NCBI GenBank assembly: GCA_016191015.1
Contig: JACPPM010000131.1
Span: forward strand, 1-41,757
Direction: 5' to 3'
Length of the DNA: 41,757 nt
Origin: Acidobacteriota bacterium
Lineage (GTDB): Bacteria; Acidobacteriota; CAIWXX01
Every line of letters begins with the position of its first letter. Position 1 is the first letter of the stretch. The notes beneath the pieces are model-generated. The model saw only the letters and a program-made list of their open reading frames with translations, made no database searches and was not told the origin of the DNA. The position numbers were made by a program, and so were the translations under genes. Positions 1-8,183 of this stretch are shown in pieces.

Positions 1-10
1 CCATTCGTCT

Positions 11-152
11 CACCGCAGAGACGCAGAGGGCGCGGAGATGTCCTTGTTGATTTCGTCCTTGAGAACAGCACATTCAAATTGAGCAGCCAAAGCCAACGGT
101 CCATCCGCCAATTCTTCCTTCCTCTGCGTTGCGTCCTCGGCGCCTCTGCGGG
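11..152. repeat. Inverted-repeat element E1 (GCAGAG words)
   Basis: The left arm at 11-37 iterates the word CGCAGAG. The right arm at about 121-152 carries the reverse complement (CTCTGCG words), and about 80 bp of unrelated sequence separates them. This is an imperfect inverted repeat built from iterated short words and lies just upstream of the response regulator gene. I have the impression that similar words recur in many environmental genomes, but I cannot check that here. Confidence 0.55.
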
Positions 153-222
153 GAATCTCACTTCAGTTTCTACGCCACCTGAGCAGTTACCTTTGTCGCC
201 CAAGTTGGCACGCCGGTCCGGG

Positions 223-228
223 TATAAT
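223..228 (+). promoter_or_regulatory. -10 hexamer of the response regulator gene
   Basis: A perfect TATAAT ends 6 bp before the ATG at 235. A transcript starting 6-8 nt downstream of the hexamer would begin at or next to the A of the start codon, so the mRNA would be leaderless. No convincing -35 sits at 17 bp; a TTGGCA at 205-210 is only 12 bp away. Confidence 0.5.
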
Positions 229-234
229 AGCGCC

Positions 235-1608
235 ATGACGCGTGTGCTGCTGGCCGAAGACAAGGATAGCCTGCGAGAGATGTTGCAGGTGACACTCGAA
301 AAGGAGGGTTACCAGGTCGAGGCGGTATCGGACGGGCATCAGGCGGAAAAGGCGCTACGGTCGAAGCGATTTCAGATCCTCCTGACCGACCTTCGCCTAC
401 CGGGTCGCTCCGGCCTCGATCTCCTCACCACAGCACGCGAGAGCGATCCGATGATGGAGACCATCGTGATGACCGCCTACGGATCGATCTCGGATGCCGT
501 CTCCGCGATGAGGATGGGGGCGTTCGATTTTCTGTCCAAGCCGGTCGAGGTCGATCATCTATTATTGCTCGTGAAACGAGCTCTCGAGCGCAACCGCCTG
601 TACACGGAGAACGTACTTTTGCGGGAGGAGATGGCGCGTGAGCTCGGGTTGCCGATGATTGTCGGCGAGAGCCCGGCGATGCGAGAGGTCAGCCAGGCGG
701 TACAACGCGTCTCTGCCACGGAGGCCACGGTTCTGCTGCTGGGTGAGAGCGGCACCGGGAAGGAGCTTTTTGCCCGCGCTGTCCACCAGTTGTCCCCTCG
801 CCACGAGCACCCGTTTGTGGCCATCAACTGCGCGGCCATCCCCGAGACGCTGCTGGAGAACGAGCTCTTCGGCCACGAGAAGGGCGCATTCACAGGCGCC
901 ACGTCGAAGAAGGCGGGCAAGTTCGAGCTGGCGGGCCGTGGGACCATTTTCCTCGATGAGATCGGCGATCTCAGCCTGCCGCTCCAGGCGAAGCTGCTGC
1001 GTGTGTTGCAGGAGCGAACCTTCGAGCGCATCGGTGGGCTCGCCGTCATCGATACCGACGTACGTCTCGTGGTAGCCACGAACCGTGACCTCCATGGCGC
1101 GGTCGCCGAAAAGCGGTTCCGTGAAGACCTGTTCTACCGCATCAATGCATTTCCGGTGCGGATCCCGGCGCTTCGCGAACGGCGAGGGGACGTCCCCCTT
1201 CTCGCCCGCCATTTCTGCCAGATGATGGCGCAGCAGATCCGGCGCGCCGATGTCCAGATCGATCCGGAGACGATCGAGAAACTTCGCCAGTACGATTGGC
1301 CGGGCAACGTCCGAGAGCTCCGCAATTGCGTCGAGCGGGCGCTGATCCTCTGCGATGGTCACACTATCAGGCCAGGCGACATCCTCTTCTCCGGCGGCAC
1401 TGTCGAAGACGGGATGGTGTGGGAGGGTGGGCTCGAAGAGATCGAGACCCGGGCCAGTCGCTGGGCTGCCTCGAAGGCCATCCGCCGGGAGCTCCAGCGG
1501 GCCCGCAGCGACTTCGCGGCAGCCGCGACGGCGCTGGGACTGACCGAGCGGAAGCTGGAGGCCAGGATGAAAGAGCTGGGCATGGAGGACTTGCTGCGTG
1601 GAAACTGA
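235..1608 (+). CDS. Sigma-54-dependent response regulator (NtrC family)
   Basis: A 457-residue activator with the standard three-domain layout. The receiver domain (about 1-120) has acidic D10 and phosphoacceptor D52 in the TDLRLPG context and K102 in the SKP motif. The AAA+ domain has Walker A GESGTGKE at 170-177, an intact GAFTGA sigma-54 contact loop at 217-222 and Walker B around IFLDEIGD at 238-245. The C-terminus has a degenerate Fis-type helix-turn-helix. I chose the ATG at 235 because the receiver domain begins there; the 52 codons open upstream encode nothing recognisable and would run through repeat E1. No histidine kinase is visible beside it. Its last 11 bp overlap the next gene, so the two are probably co-translated. 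The target genes are unknown, but a sequence matching a sigma-54 promoter lies at 33467. Confidence 0.95.
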   Translation: MTRVLLAEDKDSLREMLQVTLEKEGYQVEAVSDGHQAEKALRSKRFQILLTDLRLPGRSGLDLLTTARESDPMMETIVMTAYGSISDAVSAMRMGAFDFLSKPVEVDHLLLLVKRALERNRLYTENVLLREEMARELGLPMIVGESPAMREVSQAVQRVSATEATVLLLGESGTGKELFARAVHQLSPRHEHPFVAINCAAIPETLLENELFGHEKGAFTGATSKKAGKFELAGRGTIFLDEIGDLSLPLQAKLLRVLQERTFERIGGLAVIDTDVRLVVATNRDLHGAVAEKRFREDLFYRINAFPVRIPALRERRGDVPLLARHFCQMMAQQIRRADVQIDPETIEKLRQYDWPGNVRELRNCVERALILCDGHTIRPGDILFSGGTVEDGMVWEGGLEEIETRASRWAASKAIRRELQRARSDFAAAATALGLTERKLEARMKELGMEDLLRGN

Positions 1609-2302
1609 GGCCGCGGTCACCCGTCGCGCTCCCGCCTTGTCGCGAAGAGACAGGGTCTTCATCTCCACACTCGGCTGGCTGGCGTGGGCCCTCCTTCGAG
1701 CTCTCGGAATGACATGGCGCTGCCGGATCCTCCGTGGCGAGCATCACGCAATGTTGACGGAAGAGAAGCTCTCGTTCATCTTCTCCATCTGGCATGACAA
1801 CATCTTGGCCCCTTTTCTCCATCACCGAGGAAAGGGGGTCATGCCGATGGTGAGCCACCACAGGGACGGCGAGATGATCGCCCGCACGGCCAGCCTCCTC
1901 GGCTACGATCCGATCCGCGGAAGCAGCACGCGGGGAGGGGGCGAGGCGTTTCACGCGGCGGTGAGGGCTCTCCTGGATGGTCGCACCGTCGCCATCATGC
2001 CCGATGGCCCGCGCGGTCCACGCCACGAATACAAGCCCGGCACGATCCTCATCGCCAGCCGCGCCGGGGCATGGCTGCTGCCGATGACATTCGACGCTAT
2101 ACCTAAGATCGTCTTCAAGAGCTGGGATCGCATGAAGCTCCCGCTCCCCTTTGCACGCGTGTTCATGCGTTATGGAGCGCCGATTCAAGTTCCCGCCGAG
2201 CTGGAGGGGGAGAGGCTCGAGACCTTTCGGCTGGAAGTGGAGAGGGCGATGAACGATCTGGATGAGCTGTGCGCAAGGGACGTCGTGGGGCCGGAGCGCT
2301 GA
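1598..2302 (+). CDS. DUF374 lysophospholipid acyltransferase-like protein
   Basis: A 234-residue protein of the DUF374 group in the lysophospholipid acyltransferase superfamily. These membrane-associated enzymes transfer acyl chains to lipid or lipid A-type acceptors; the substrate cannot be read from the sequence. Family motifs are present in order: WHDN at 65-68, SHHRDG at 86-91, RGSSTRGG at 107-114 and PDGPRGP at 135-141. A short hydrophobic stretch around 20-37 could anchor it to the membrane. The start is a GTG inside the end of the response regulator gene (11-bp overlap), which implies coupling. The pairing of a sigma-54 activator with a lipid acyltransferase is unusual and may only reflect position. 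Confidence 0.85.
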   Translation: METEAAVTRRAPALSRRDRVFISTLGWLAWALLRALGMTWRCRILRGEHHAMLTEEKLSFIFSIWHDNILAPFLHHRGKGVMPMVSHHRDGEMIARTASLLGYDPIRGSSTRGGGEAFHAAVRALLDGRTVAIMPDGPRGPRHEYKPGTILIASRAGAWLLPMTFDAIPKIVFKSWDRMKLPLPFARVFMRYGAPIQVPAELEGERLETFRLEVERAMNDLDELCARDVVGPER

Positions 2303-2368
2303 GCGTTGCGGGGGACTACACGGTCGTCGTCGCACCCGGATAGGTGACGTGATGCGAGGAGGCAATCG

Positions 2369-3283
2369 ATGTTGAAGAAGCGGGCGCGGATCATCGGCGT
2401 TCCGATGGACCTGGGAGCTGGGCACCGAGGGGTGGACATGGGGCCGTTTGCCGTGCGTATCGCCGGGCTCACTCCGCAAATCATGGCACTCGGCTATGAA
2501 GTCGAGGACGATGGGAACGTACCGGTGAAGATCCAGGAGCAGATGGATTCCGGCGATCCGAAGCTGCGCTTCTTGCCGCAGATTGTCGAAGTGTGCAGGG
2601 AGCTGGCGGAGTGGGTAGAGGAGGCGGCCGACGCGGGTGACACGCCGATTGTCATCGGCGGTGATCATTCGATCGCGATGGGATCACTGGGGGGGTTATC
2701 GGCGAGCTACCGGAAACGGAGCTGTGATCTCGGGCTCATCTGGTTTGACGCGCACGCCGATTTCAACACGCCCGGGACGACGACCTCAGGCAACATCCAT
2801 GGCATGCCTTTCGCCGTGCTGATGGGCTATGGTGCCCCGGAGTTGACACAGATTGGAGGGTTCTCCCCGAAATTTCACCCCGATCGTGTCGCGCTGATCG
2901 GCATCCGCTCGGTCGACCCCGAGGAACGCGATCTGGTGAAGAGGTCGGGCATCGCGGCTTACACGATGCGGGAGGTGGATGAGCGAGGGTTGCCGGTGAT
3001 CATGCGGGAAGCGCTCGCACGCGTGACCGCAGGCTCGTCCGGGTTTGCGGCGAGCATCGACATGGACTGTTTCGATCCGGGATGGAGTCACGGCGTCGGA
3101 ACACCGGTCACGGGAGGCCTTTCCTACCGAGAGGCGCATATGGCGATGGAGATGATCGCGGACACTGGCAAGCTGTGCCACGTAGATCTTGTGGAAATCA
3201 ACCCAATCTTCGACAGCGCAAATCAGACGAGCGAGATGGGCGTGGAGCTGGTGCTGTCAGCCCTGGGCAAGCGCATTCTCTAG
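2369..3283 (+). CDS. rocF: Arginase
   Basis: A 304-residue ureohydrolase, most likely arginase (L-arginine to ornithine and urea, with a binuclear manganese centre). The metal ligands are visible: H100 in GGDHS, D127, H129 and D131 in DAHAD, and D231 and D233 in SIDMDCFDP. The SGNIHGMP segment carries the arginase-type catalytic histidine at H144, and E255 lies in the SYRE motif. The start ATG follows a GAGGAGG ribosome-binding site. Agmatinase or formimidoglutamase are alternatives within the superfamily, but SGNxHGMP and GTPVTGGLSYRE favour arginase. No other arginine genes are nearby. Confidence 0.88.
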   Translation: MLKKRARIIGVPMDLGAGHRGVDMGPFAVRIAGLTPQIMALGYEVEDDGNVPVKIQEQMDSGDPKLRFLPQIVEVCRELAEWVEEAADAGDTPIVIGGDHSIAMGSLGGLSASYRKRSCDLGLIWFDAHADFNTPGTTTSGNIHGMPFAVLMGYGAPELTQIGGFSPKFHPDRVALIGIRSVDPEERDLVKRSGIAAYTMREVDERGLPVIMREALARVTAGSSGFAASIDMDCFDPGWSHGVGTPVTGGLSYREAHMAMEMIADTGKLCHVDLVEINPIFDSANQTSEMGVELVLSALGKRIL

Positions 3284-3355
3284 GCAGTCGCTGCCCAGTT
3301 ACGTGTAGTGGCGCGATGGCGCGTCAGTTCGTGCCTGAGTGGCCCATTGCCGCGC

Positions 3356-3385
3356 TTGACAACTTTCGGGAGCGGCGCCTATAGT
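3356..3385 (+). promoter_or_regulatory. Sigma-70-type promoter of the TPR lipoprotein gene
   Basis: A perfect -35 TTGACA (3356-3361) and a -10 TATAGT (3380-3385) are separated by 18 bp. The expected start near 3392 leaves about 30 nt of leader containing the GAGGAGG ribosome-binding site at 3411-3417. Confidence 0.7.
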
Positions 3386-3421
3386 ACTCACGCGTTTCTG
3401 GAATCCACCTGAGGAGGATGC

Positions 3422-4366
3422 ATGAGCAAGAGAGCGCTGGGCGCCGCACTCATAATATTGGTGAGCCTCACGGGCTGCAAAGTGCTTGTCTCCAAGTACT
3501 GGTTCAGCAAGGGGAACCAGTTGTTCAAGGACAACAAATTCGACAAGGCCATCGGGATGTACAACAAGGCGCTGGACGCCGACCCCGACTTCACCCTCGC
3601 CTACTTCTATAAGGGCATGGCGAACTACAGCCTGTACAAGCCCGGCATCGACGACGAGAAGAACAAGAAGCGGGCGGATGAGGCGATCACCTGCCTCAGC
3701 AAGGTACTCGAGAAAGAGCCCGATAACCAGGACGCCATGCTGACCCTCGCCGATCTCTACGACAAGCTCGGCAACGAGACGGAGGCTCTCAACCTATACA
3801 ACAAACGCATCGCGGATAATCCTCAGGATGCCACCGCCTATTACAAGCTCGCAGACTATTTCGCCAAGCACGGCAAGACCGACGAGGCGGTCAAGACCTA
3901 TCAGAAGCGCATCGATCTCGACCCGAACAACCCGGAGGGCTACCTCTATCTCGCGCGGTTCTTCGAGAGCGGACTGCCCGAGCCGGATTTCGACAAGTCT
4001 ATCGAGCAGCATCGCAAACGCATCCCGCTGCTCAGTGACGACCAGTCGATAAAAGAAGGCTACTATTCGATCGCGGTGACAGCCTGGGCCAAGAGCTTCC
4101 GGTCTCCTGACCTGACCGCCGAGGATCGCATGACGACGATCAAAACCGGCTACGAGGGGGTCGACAAGGCACTCGAGATCGATCCAGAATACCCTGACGC
4201 GCTCATCTACAAAGGCCTTCTCATCCGGGAAGAAGCCAAGATGTTGCCCGAGGGCGCCGCCAAGACCGAGCTGATCGACAAGGCCAAGGCCCTCTCCGAA
4301 CAGGCGATGGCCATCAAGAAACACCTGAAGGAAGCCGAAGCGGCAGCGAGCGCTCCCCCCAGCTAG
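3422..4366 (+). CDS. TPR-repeat lipoprotein
   Basis: A 314-residue predicted outer-envelope lipoprotein. The signal peptide ends in the lipobox LTGC, with the lipidated cysteine at residue 19. The rest is a tandem array of tetratricopeptide repeats. Clear examples are at about 31-63 and about 98-170, with the typical A-x-x-Y/F-Y and DP-D/N-N/F signatures (for example LDADPDF and IDLDPNNPEGY). TPR lipoproteins act as scaffolds in envelope complexes; the partner cannot be told from the sequence. It has its own strong promoter and a good ribosome-binding site. The following gene has a separate promoter, so this is probably monocistronic. Confidence 0.85.
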   Translation: MSKRALGAALIILVSLTGCKVLVSKYWFSKGNQLFKDNKFDKAIGMYNKALDADPDFTLAYFYKGMANYSLYKPGIDDEKNKKRADEAITCLSKVLEKEPDNQDAMLTLADLYDKLGNETEALNLYNKRIADNPQDATAYYKLADYFAKHGKTDEAVKTYQKRIDLDPNNPEGYLYLARFFESGLPEPDFDKSIEQHRKRIPLLSDDQSIKEGYYSIAVTAWAKSFRSPDLTAEDRMTTIKTGYEGVDKALEIDPEYPDALIYKGLLIREEAKMLPEGAAKTELIDKAKALSEQAMAIKKHLKEAEAAASAPPS

Positions 4367-4545
4367 GGATCAGGGGCTAGGGACTGGGGGCTAGGGCCGC
4401 TCCCGGTACTCGGGTGCCCATTCCGGTACGGCTCCGTGAACGTCAGTGACGCGGAATCCCTCACAGCAGGGCAACGGACGACCGCAGTCTGAAGAGCAGC
4501 AGTAAAGCACCTTGCTCCGGCGTGACCCTAGCCCCTGGCCCCTGG
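4366..4545. repeat. Inverted-repeat element E2 (GGGGCTAGGG words)
   Basis: The left arm (4366-4396) contains two copies of a GGGGCTAGGG-like word. The right arm (4526-4545) carries the reverse complement, CCCTAGCCCCTGG. About 130 bp of unrelated sequence lies between. The element begins at the stop codon of the TPR gene and ends one base before the -35 hexamer of the next promoter, so it fills the intergenic space. The stem could also slow transcription from upstream. Confidence 0.6.
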
Positions 4546-4546
4546 T

Positions 4547-4576
4547 TTGACACCGAGAAAACCGCTGGACTAAGAT
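4547..4576 (+). promoter_or_regulatory. Sigma-70-type promoter of the MinD/ParA-like gene
   Basis: A perfect -35 TTGACA (4547-4552) and a -10 TAAGAT (4571-4576) are 18 bp apart. The -35 box abuts the right arm of repeat E2. Confidence 0.6.
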
Positions 4577-4612
4577 GGCGATCACAACGACGTAGCGAAT
4601 AAGCAACCATCG

Positions 4613-5866
4613 ATGGCGCGCATCATTCCAGTTTCCTCGGGCAAGGGTGGAGTCGGCAAGACCACGTTTGCCATAAATTATGCCATCAGTTTGAGCAAGT
4701 ACGGGCGCACAGTCCTGGTCGACCTGGACATGGGCACATCGAGCTTGCGGAACAGCCTCGATTGCGAAATCCAGCACGATCTCTACCACTTTTTCAAGAA
4801 GAACGTCCCGCTGGACCGCTGCGTCACGCCGCTGGGCCCGCGCCTCGACCCCCACAACAAGCTTCCGCTGTTCGGCTTCATCGCTTCCCCGATGGGGATG
4901 ATCGACGAGATCACCAACTTTCACGAAAAGTACCGTGACCTCCTGATCGAGGGGCTCAACTCCCTCAAGGCCAGCTACGTGGTCCTCGACCTCAAGGCCG
5001 GTCTCGATAACCGGGTCCTCGACTTCCTCCCTCACACCAACACTGGCATCCTGGTTTTCACCCCGCATCTGCCCTCGGCTGTCTACACCGCTGCCGAGAT
5101 TGTCAAGGCCACGCTCTTCAAGAAGCTCCGCGTGATCTTTTCGCGCAACTCCCCGATCTACAAGCGGCTCTCCGGCCTCGACTATTACAAACTGTTCAAT
5201 GACCTGCTCGACAGGATCGAAGACACCTACGATCAGACGTTCCCCAACCTGGATGCCTTAGTGGCCGAATTGGACGGCGGGGTCAACCAGCCGAAGGTCG
5301 TGAGCTTCATCCGCTCGGCGATCAAGGATTTCAAGATCTACTACGTCTTGAACCGATTCAACGGGATCAGGGAGTCGGCCGAGTCAGTCGTGACGCCTTT
5401 CGCGAAGAGATTGAGTGAGACGGTAACCGAGGGCCTGCGCATGATGAACTTGGGCTGGGTGATGGATGACGACGAGATCAACAGACTCACGGCCCAGCGG
5501 ATCCCGGCGATCCTGGATCGTGTGCAGCCGGCCAGAACCGATTCCCGCCCAAGGGATCACGTGGAGGACCGCCTCCGCGAGCTCCGCCAGCTCTACGTCG
5601 GCCTCGGGAAGACGCATGCGCAGACGGCGGCACCGAAGAAGATCGAGAAAGCCACGGCCGCAACAGCGGGCACGCTGGACGAGCAGCTCCAGGTGCTGCG
5701 AACGATGTACGATTCCGAGTCCAAGAAAGGCTATCGCGAGAACTTCCACTACATCACCCTCAGGACCCTGTATCTGATAAGGGAGCGGGCGGTCGAGGAA
5801 TTCGGTGACATCCGTCTTGGCCGGACGCATGCCGAAATGCTTCAGGGGATCATGCGAGGGGAATAG
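4613..5866 (+). CDS. MinD/ParA-family P-loop ATPase with C-terminal extension
   Basis: A 417-residue ATPase of the MinD/ParA/FlhG superfamily, which binds ATP as a dimer to position or segregate cellular structures. The deviant Walker A motif KGGVGKTT is at 11-18 with signature lysine K11. VDLDMG (about 36-41) is the switch I region and VVLDLKAG is the Walker B-like DxxAG motif. Compared with MinD (about 270 residues) it has a long C-terminal part. From about residue 320 this contains two similar short segments, LRELRQLY and LQVLRTMY, ahead of a basic and aromatic tail. No parB, minC/E or flagellar genes are nearby. The start is the ATG just before ARIIPVSSGKGG. I cannot name the cargo. Confidence 0.85.
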   Translation: MARIIPVSSGKGGVGKTTFAINYAISLSKYGRTVLVDLDMGTSSLRNSLDCEIQHDLYHFFKKNVPLDRCVTPLGPRLDPHNKLPLFGFIASPMGMIDEITNFHEKYRDLLIEGLNSLKASYVVLDLKAGLDNRVLDFLPHTNTGILVFTPHLPSAVYTAAEIVKATLFKKLRVIFSRNSPIYKRLSGLDYYKLFNDLLDRIEDTYDQTFPNLDALVAELDGGVNQPKVVSFIRSAIKDFKIYYVLNRFNGIRESAESVVTPFAKRLSETVTEGLRMMNLGWVMDDDEINRLTAQRIPAILDRVQPARTDSRPRDHVEDRLRELRQLYVGLGKTHAQTAAPKKIEKATAATAGTLDEQLQVLRTMYDSESKKGYRENFHYITLRTLYLIRERAVEEFGDIRLGRTHAEMLQGIMRGE

Positions 5867-5914
5867 TCCTCTCGCATACCACCGGACGCTCTACCGACGG
5901 GACCCGCGGGGCTC

Positions 5915-7045
5915 TCAATCGAGTCTTTTTCGGAAGCGAAGCGAAGCAATCGCGATCACACCGATCCCGACCAGGGCTAGTATGACGGCCTCGGGCCAGA
6001 GTGTCTCGATGCCGGCGCCGCGAAGGAATATCGCCCGGATGATACGGGCGTAGTAGCGGAGCGGTATCAGATAGGTGACATACTGGATCGCCCGCGGCAT
6101 GTTTTCGATCGGGAAGATGAGTCCCGAAAGGTAGATCATCGGGATCATCAGGAAAAACACCGAGGCCAGCATGGCCTGCTGCTGGGTGCGGACAACGGTT
6201 GAGACGAGGAGGCCGAGACCGAGGGTCGTGAGGAGGAACAGCATGGTGAGCCCGACGAGCAGCGGGAAGGAGCCGCGGAGCGGCACGCCGAAGAACCACA
6301 CGGTGAGCGCGGTCACAAGGTGGAGGTCCAGGAGCCCGATCGCGGCAAAAGGGAACAGCTTACCCACGATGAGCTGCCACGGACGGATCGGCGTCACGAT
6401 GAGCTGTTCCATCGTCCCCAGCTCCTTCTCCCTGACCACACCCATCGAGGAGAGAATCATCGTCACGACCATGAGAATCATGGCGAGGACGGCCGGGACG
6501 TAAAACCAGCGGCTTCGGAGATCCGCGTTGTACCAGACTCGCGGAACCAGATCGATCCCGGCGCCGGCGCCCGCCTTCTGTGTGATCCGCTGCAGATACG
6601 TTCGAACCAGATCGCCGTTTTTCGATGCGATGATCCCGACGGCATGGCCGAGTCCCACGATCGCCGAGCTCGAATCGCTCCCATCCGCAATGAGCTGGAG
6701 TCGCGGGGTGCGGCCGGAGGCCACGGCGGCCCCGTAGCCGCTCCCGATCACGAGCGCGATCGCGGCGCGACCCTCGACGAGCCAGGGGTCGATCCTCGAG
6801 ACGTTCTCCTCGCTCCCGACGAAGTCGAAGTAACCGGATCCGGCGAAGCTGTCGACCAGCTCGCGGCTTTCGGCCGTCCGGTCCAGATCCACGAGCAGCG
6901 TCCGGATGTCGGTGACATCCGTGTTGGCGGCGTAGCCGAAAGCGATGAGCTGGATGATCGGCGCACCGAGCACAATCGGGATCATCCGCCGGTCCCGCCT
7001 GAGCTGCAGGAGCTCCTTCACAATGACGCGGAGAAGAACTCGCAT
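5915..7045 (-). CDS. ABC-2 type transporter permease (YbhR-like)
   Basis: A 376-residue inner-membrane permease of the ABC-2 family. An N-terminal transmembrane helix (about 25-45) is followed by a large extracytoplasmic domain. A C-terminal bundle of about five helices contains the conserved REKELGTMEQLIVTPI segment. Together with the preceding permease and the two ATPases it should form the YbhFSR-type exporter. YbhFSR in E. coli is linked to drug and cation efflux, while the substrate here is unknown. It is the last gene of the operon and starts 1 bp after the stop of the preceding permease gene. The tail is very basic (RFRKRLD). Confidence 0.9.
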   Translation of the reverse strand: MRVLLRVIVKELLQLRRDRRMIPIVLGAPIIQLIAFGYAANTDVTDIRTLLVDLDRTAESRELVDSFAGSGYFDFVGSEENVSRIDPWLVEGRAAIALVIGSGYGAAVASGRTPRLQLIADGSDSSSAIVGLGHAVGIIASKNGDLVRTYLQRITQKAGAGAGIDLVPRVWYNADLRSRWFYVPAVLAMILMVVTMILSSMGVVREKELGTMEQLIVTPIRPWQLIVGKLFPFAAIGLLDLHLVTALTVWFFGVPLRGSFPLLVGLTMLFLLTTLGLGLLVSTVVRTQQQAMLASVFFLMIPMIYLSGLIFPIENMPRAIQYVTYLIPLRYYARIIRAIFLRGAGIETLWPEAVILALVGIGVIAIASLRFRKRLD

Positions 7046-7046
7046 C

Positions 7047-8171
7047 TCAGGCCTCCCTGCGCGACAGCCGCACCGACGCGATCGTGAGGACGATGATGGC
7101 GTAAATCCCGAGGAACATCATCTGCGTCCCGAAGGGGGCGAGGCCGGCGCCCTTGAGGATGATTCCCCGCAGGACTACCAGGTAGTAGCGCGCCGGCACG
7201 GCGTACGTGATCCACTGCAAGACGCGTGGCATGCCCGCGATGGGGAAGATAAAGCCGGACAGCAGAAGAGCAGGGAGCATCGATGTAGTGATGCCGACCT
7301 GGAACGCCCAGGCCTGGGTATTGGCGAGTGTGGAGATCAGCAGCCCGAATCCCAACGCTCCGATCAGGTACAAAAGCGTGGCGAAGAAGAGGTGGAGATG
7401 GGGCCCCATGATGACCACGCCAAAAAGCAGGCGGGCGGCGACAAGGATCATGACAGTGGCCATCAGAGAAATGATCAGGAACGGAAGCGATTTGCCCACG
7501 ATCAGCTGCGCGGGCCTCAGGGGCGCGACGCGAAGTTGCTCCATCGTGCCTCGCTCTTTCTCGCGCACAACTGATAACGCAGTCGAGAGGACCGCCGTGA
7601 GCATCAGGATGAACCCAATCAGGCCGGGCACTAGAAAATGGGTCGACCGAAGCTCGGGGTTGTACCATACCCGTGGCTGATAGTCGATGACGGGAGGAGC
7701 ACCAAGATTGGCGGCGCGAAGGCTGGACTCGAGCATCGTGACGTTTGCGTCGGCGACGAGAGCTGAGGCGTATCCGAGCACGGTCGTAGCTGTGTTGGCG
7801 TCGCTCCCGTCGAGGATGAGCTGCACCTGAGCTCTGTCCCCCCGTGCCACCTCCGCCGAGAAATCAGCGGGAATCACCAGTATGGCCTTGGCGAGGCCGG
7901 ACTGGAGGTAACGCTCGAGATCCTCGCCGGCGGCCGGCGTCGCCGTCTGATCGAAATAGGTCGAATTCACGAATGACGCGACGAGCCTGCGACTCGCCGC
8001 GCTCCTATCCAGGTCCTGCACCGCCAGAGCCACATGCCTGACATCGAAGTTCAGCGCATACCCGTAGAGCAGCAACATGAACGTCGGCACTCCCAGCAGC
8101 ATCGTCAGGCTCAACGGGTCCCTCATCGCCTGCCGGATTTCTTTCAGCGCGACAGCCCAGGTCTTGCGCAT
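7047..8171 (-). CDS. ABC-2 type transporter permease (YbhS-like)
   Basis: A 374-residue ABC-2 permease, paralogous to its downstream neighbour. It has an N-terminal helix, an extracytoplasmic domain of roughly 140 residues, then a multi-helix C-terminal bundle introduced by the VREKERGTMEQLRVAPL motif. Two permeases of this type normally pair as a heterodimer. The start ATG is 12 bp from the end of the ATPase gene. Confidence 0.9.
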   Translation of the reverse strand: MRKTWAVALKEIRQAMRDPLSLTMLLGVPTFMLLLYGYALNFDVRHVALAVQDLDRSAASRRLVASFVNSTYFDQTATPAAGEDLERYLQSGLAKAILVIPADFSAEVARGDRAQVQLILDGSDANTATTVLGYASALVADANVTMLESSLRAANLGAPPVIDYQPRVWYNPELRSTHFLVPGLIGFILMLTAVLSTALSVVREKERGTMEQLRVAPLRPAQLIVGKSLPFLIISLMATVMILVAARLLFGVVIMGPHLHLFFATLLYLIGALGFGLLISTLANTQAWAFQVGITTSMLPALLLSGFIFPIAGMPRVLQWITYAVPARYYLVVLRGIILKGAGLAPFGTQMMFLGIYAIIVLTIASVRLSRREA

Positions 8172-8183
8172 CTTGGGTGACTC

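Noticed and set aside
205-220. TTGGCAC at 205 as a sigma-54 promoter of the regulator gene
   Set aside because: The -24 half is good, but the required GC at -12 spacing is absent (CG at 219-220), and a perfect TATAAT is present instead.
562-1668. Long open frame on the minus strand opposite the response regulator
   Set aside because: It is antisense to a clear NtrC-family gene, its translation has no recognisable domain, and such frames are common in GC-rich DNA.
1367-2668. 433-codon minus-strand open frame
   Set aside because: It lies opposite three well-supported plus-strand genes; low-complexity, arginine- and proline-rich product.
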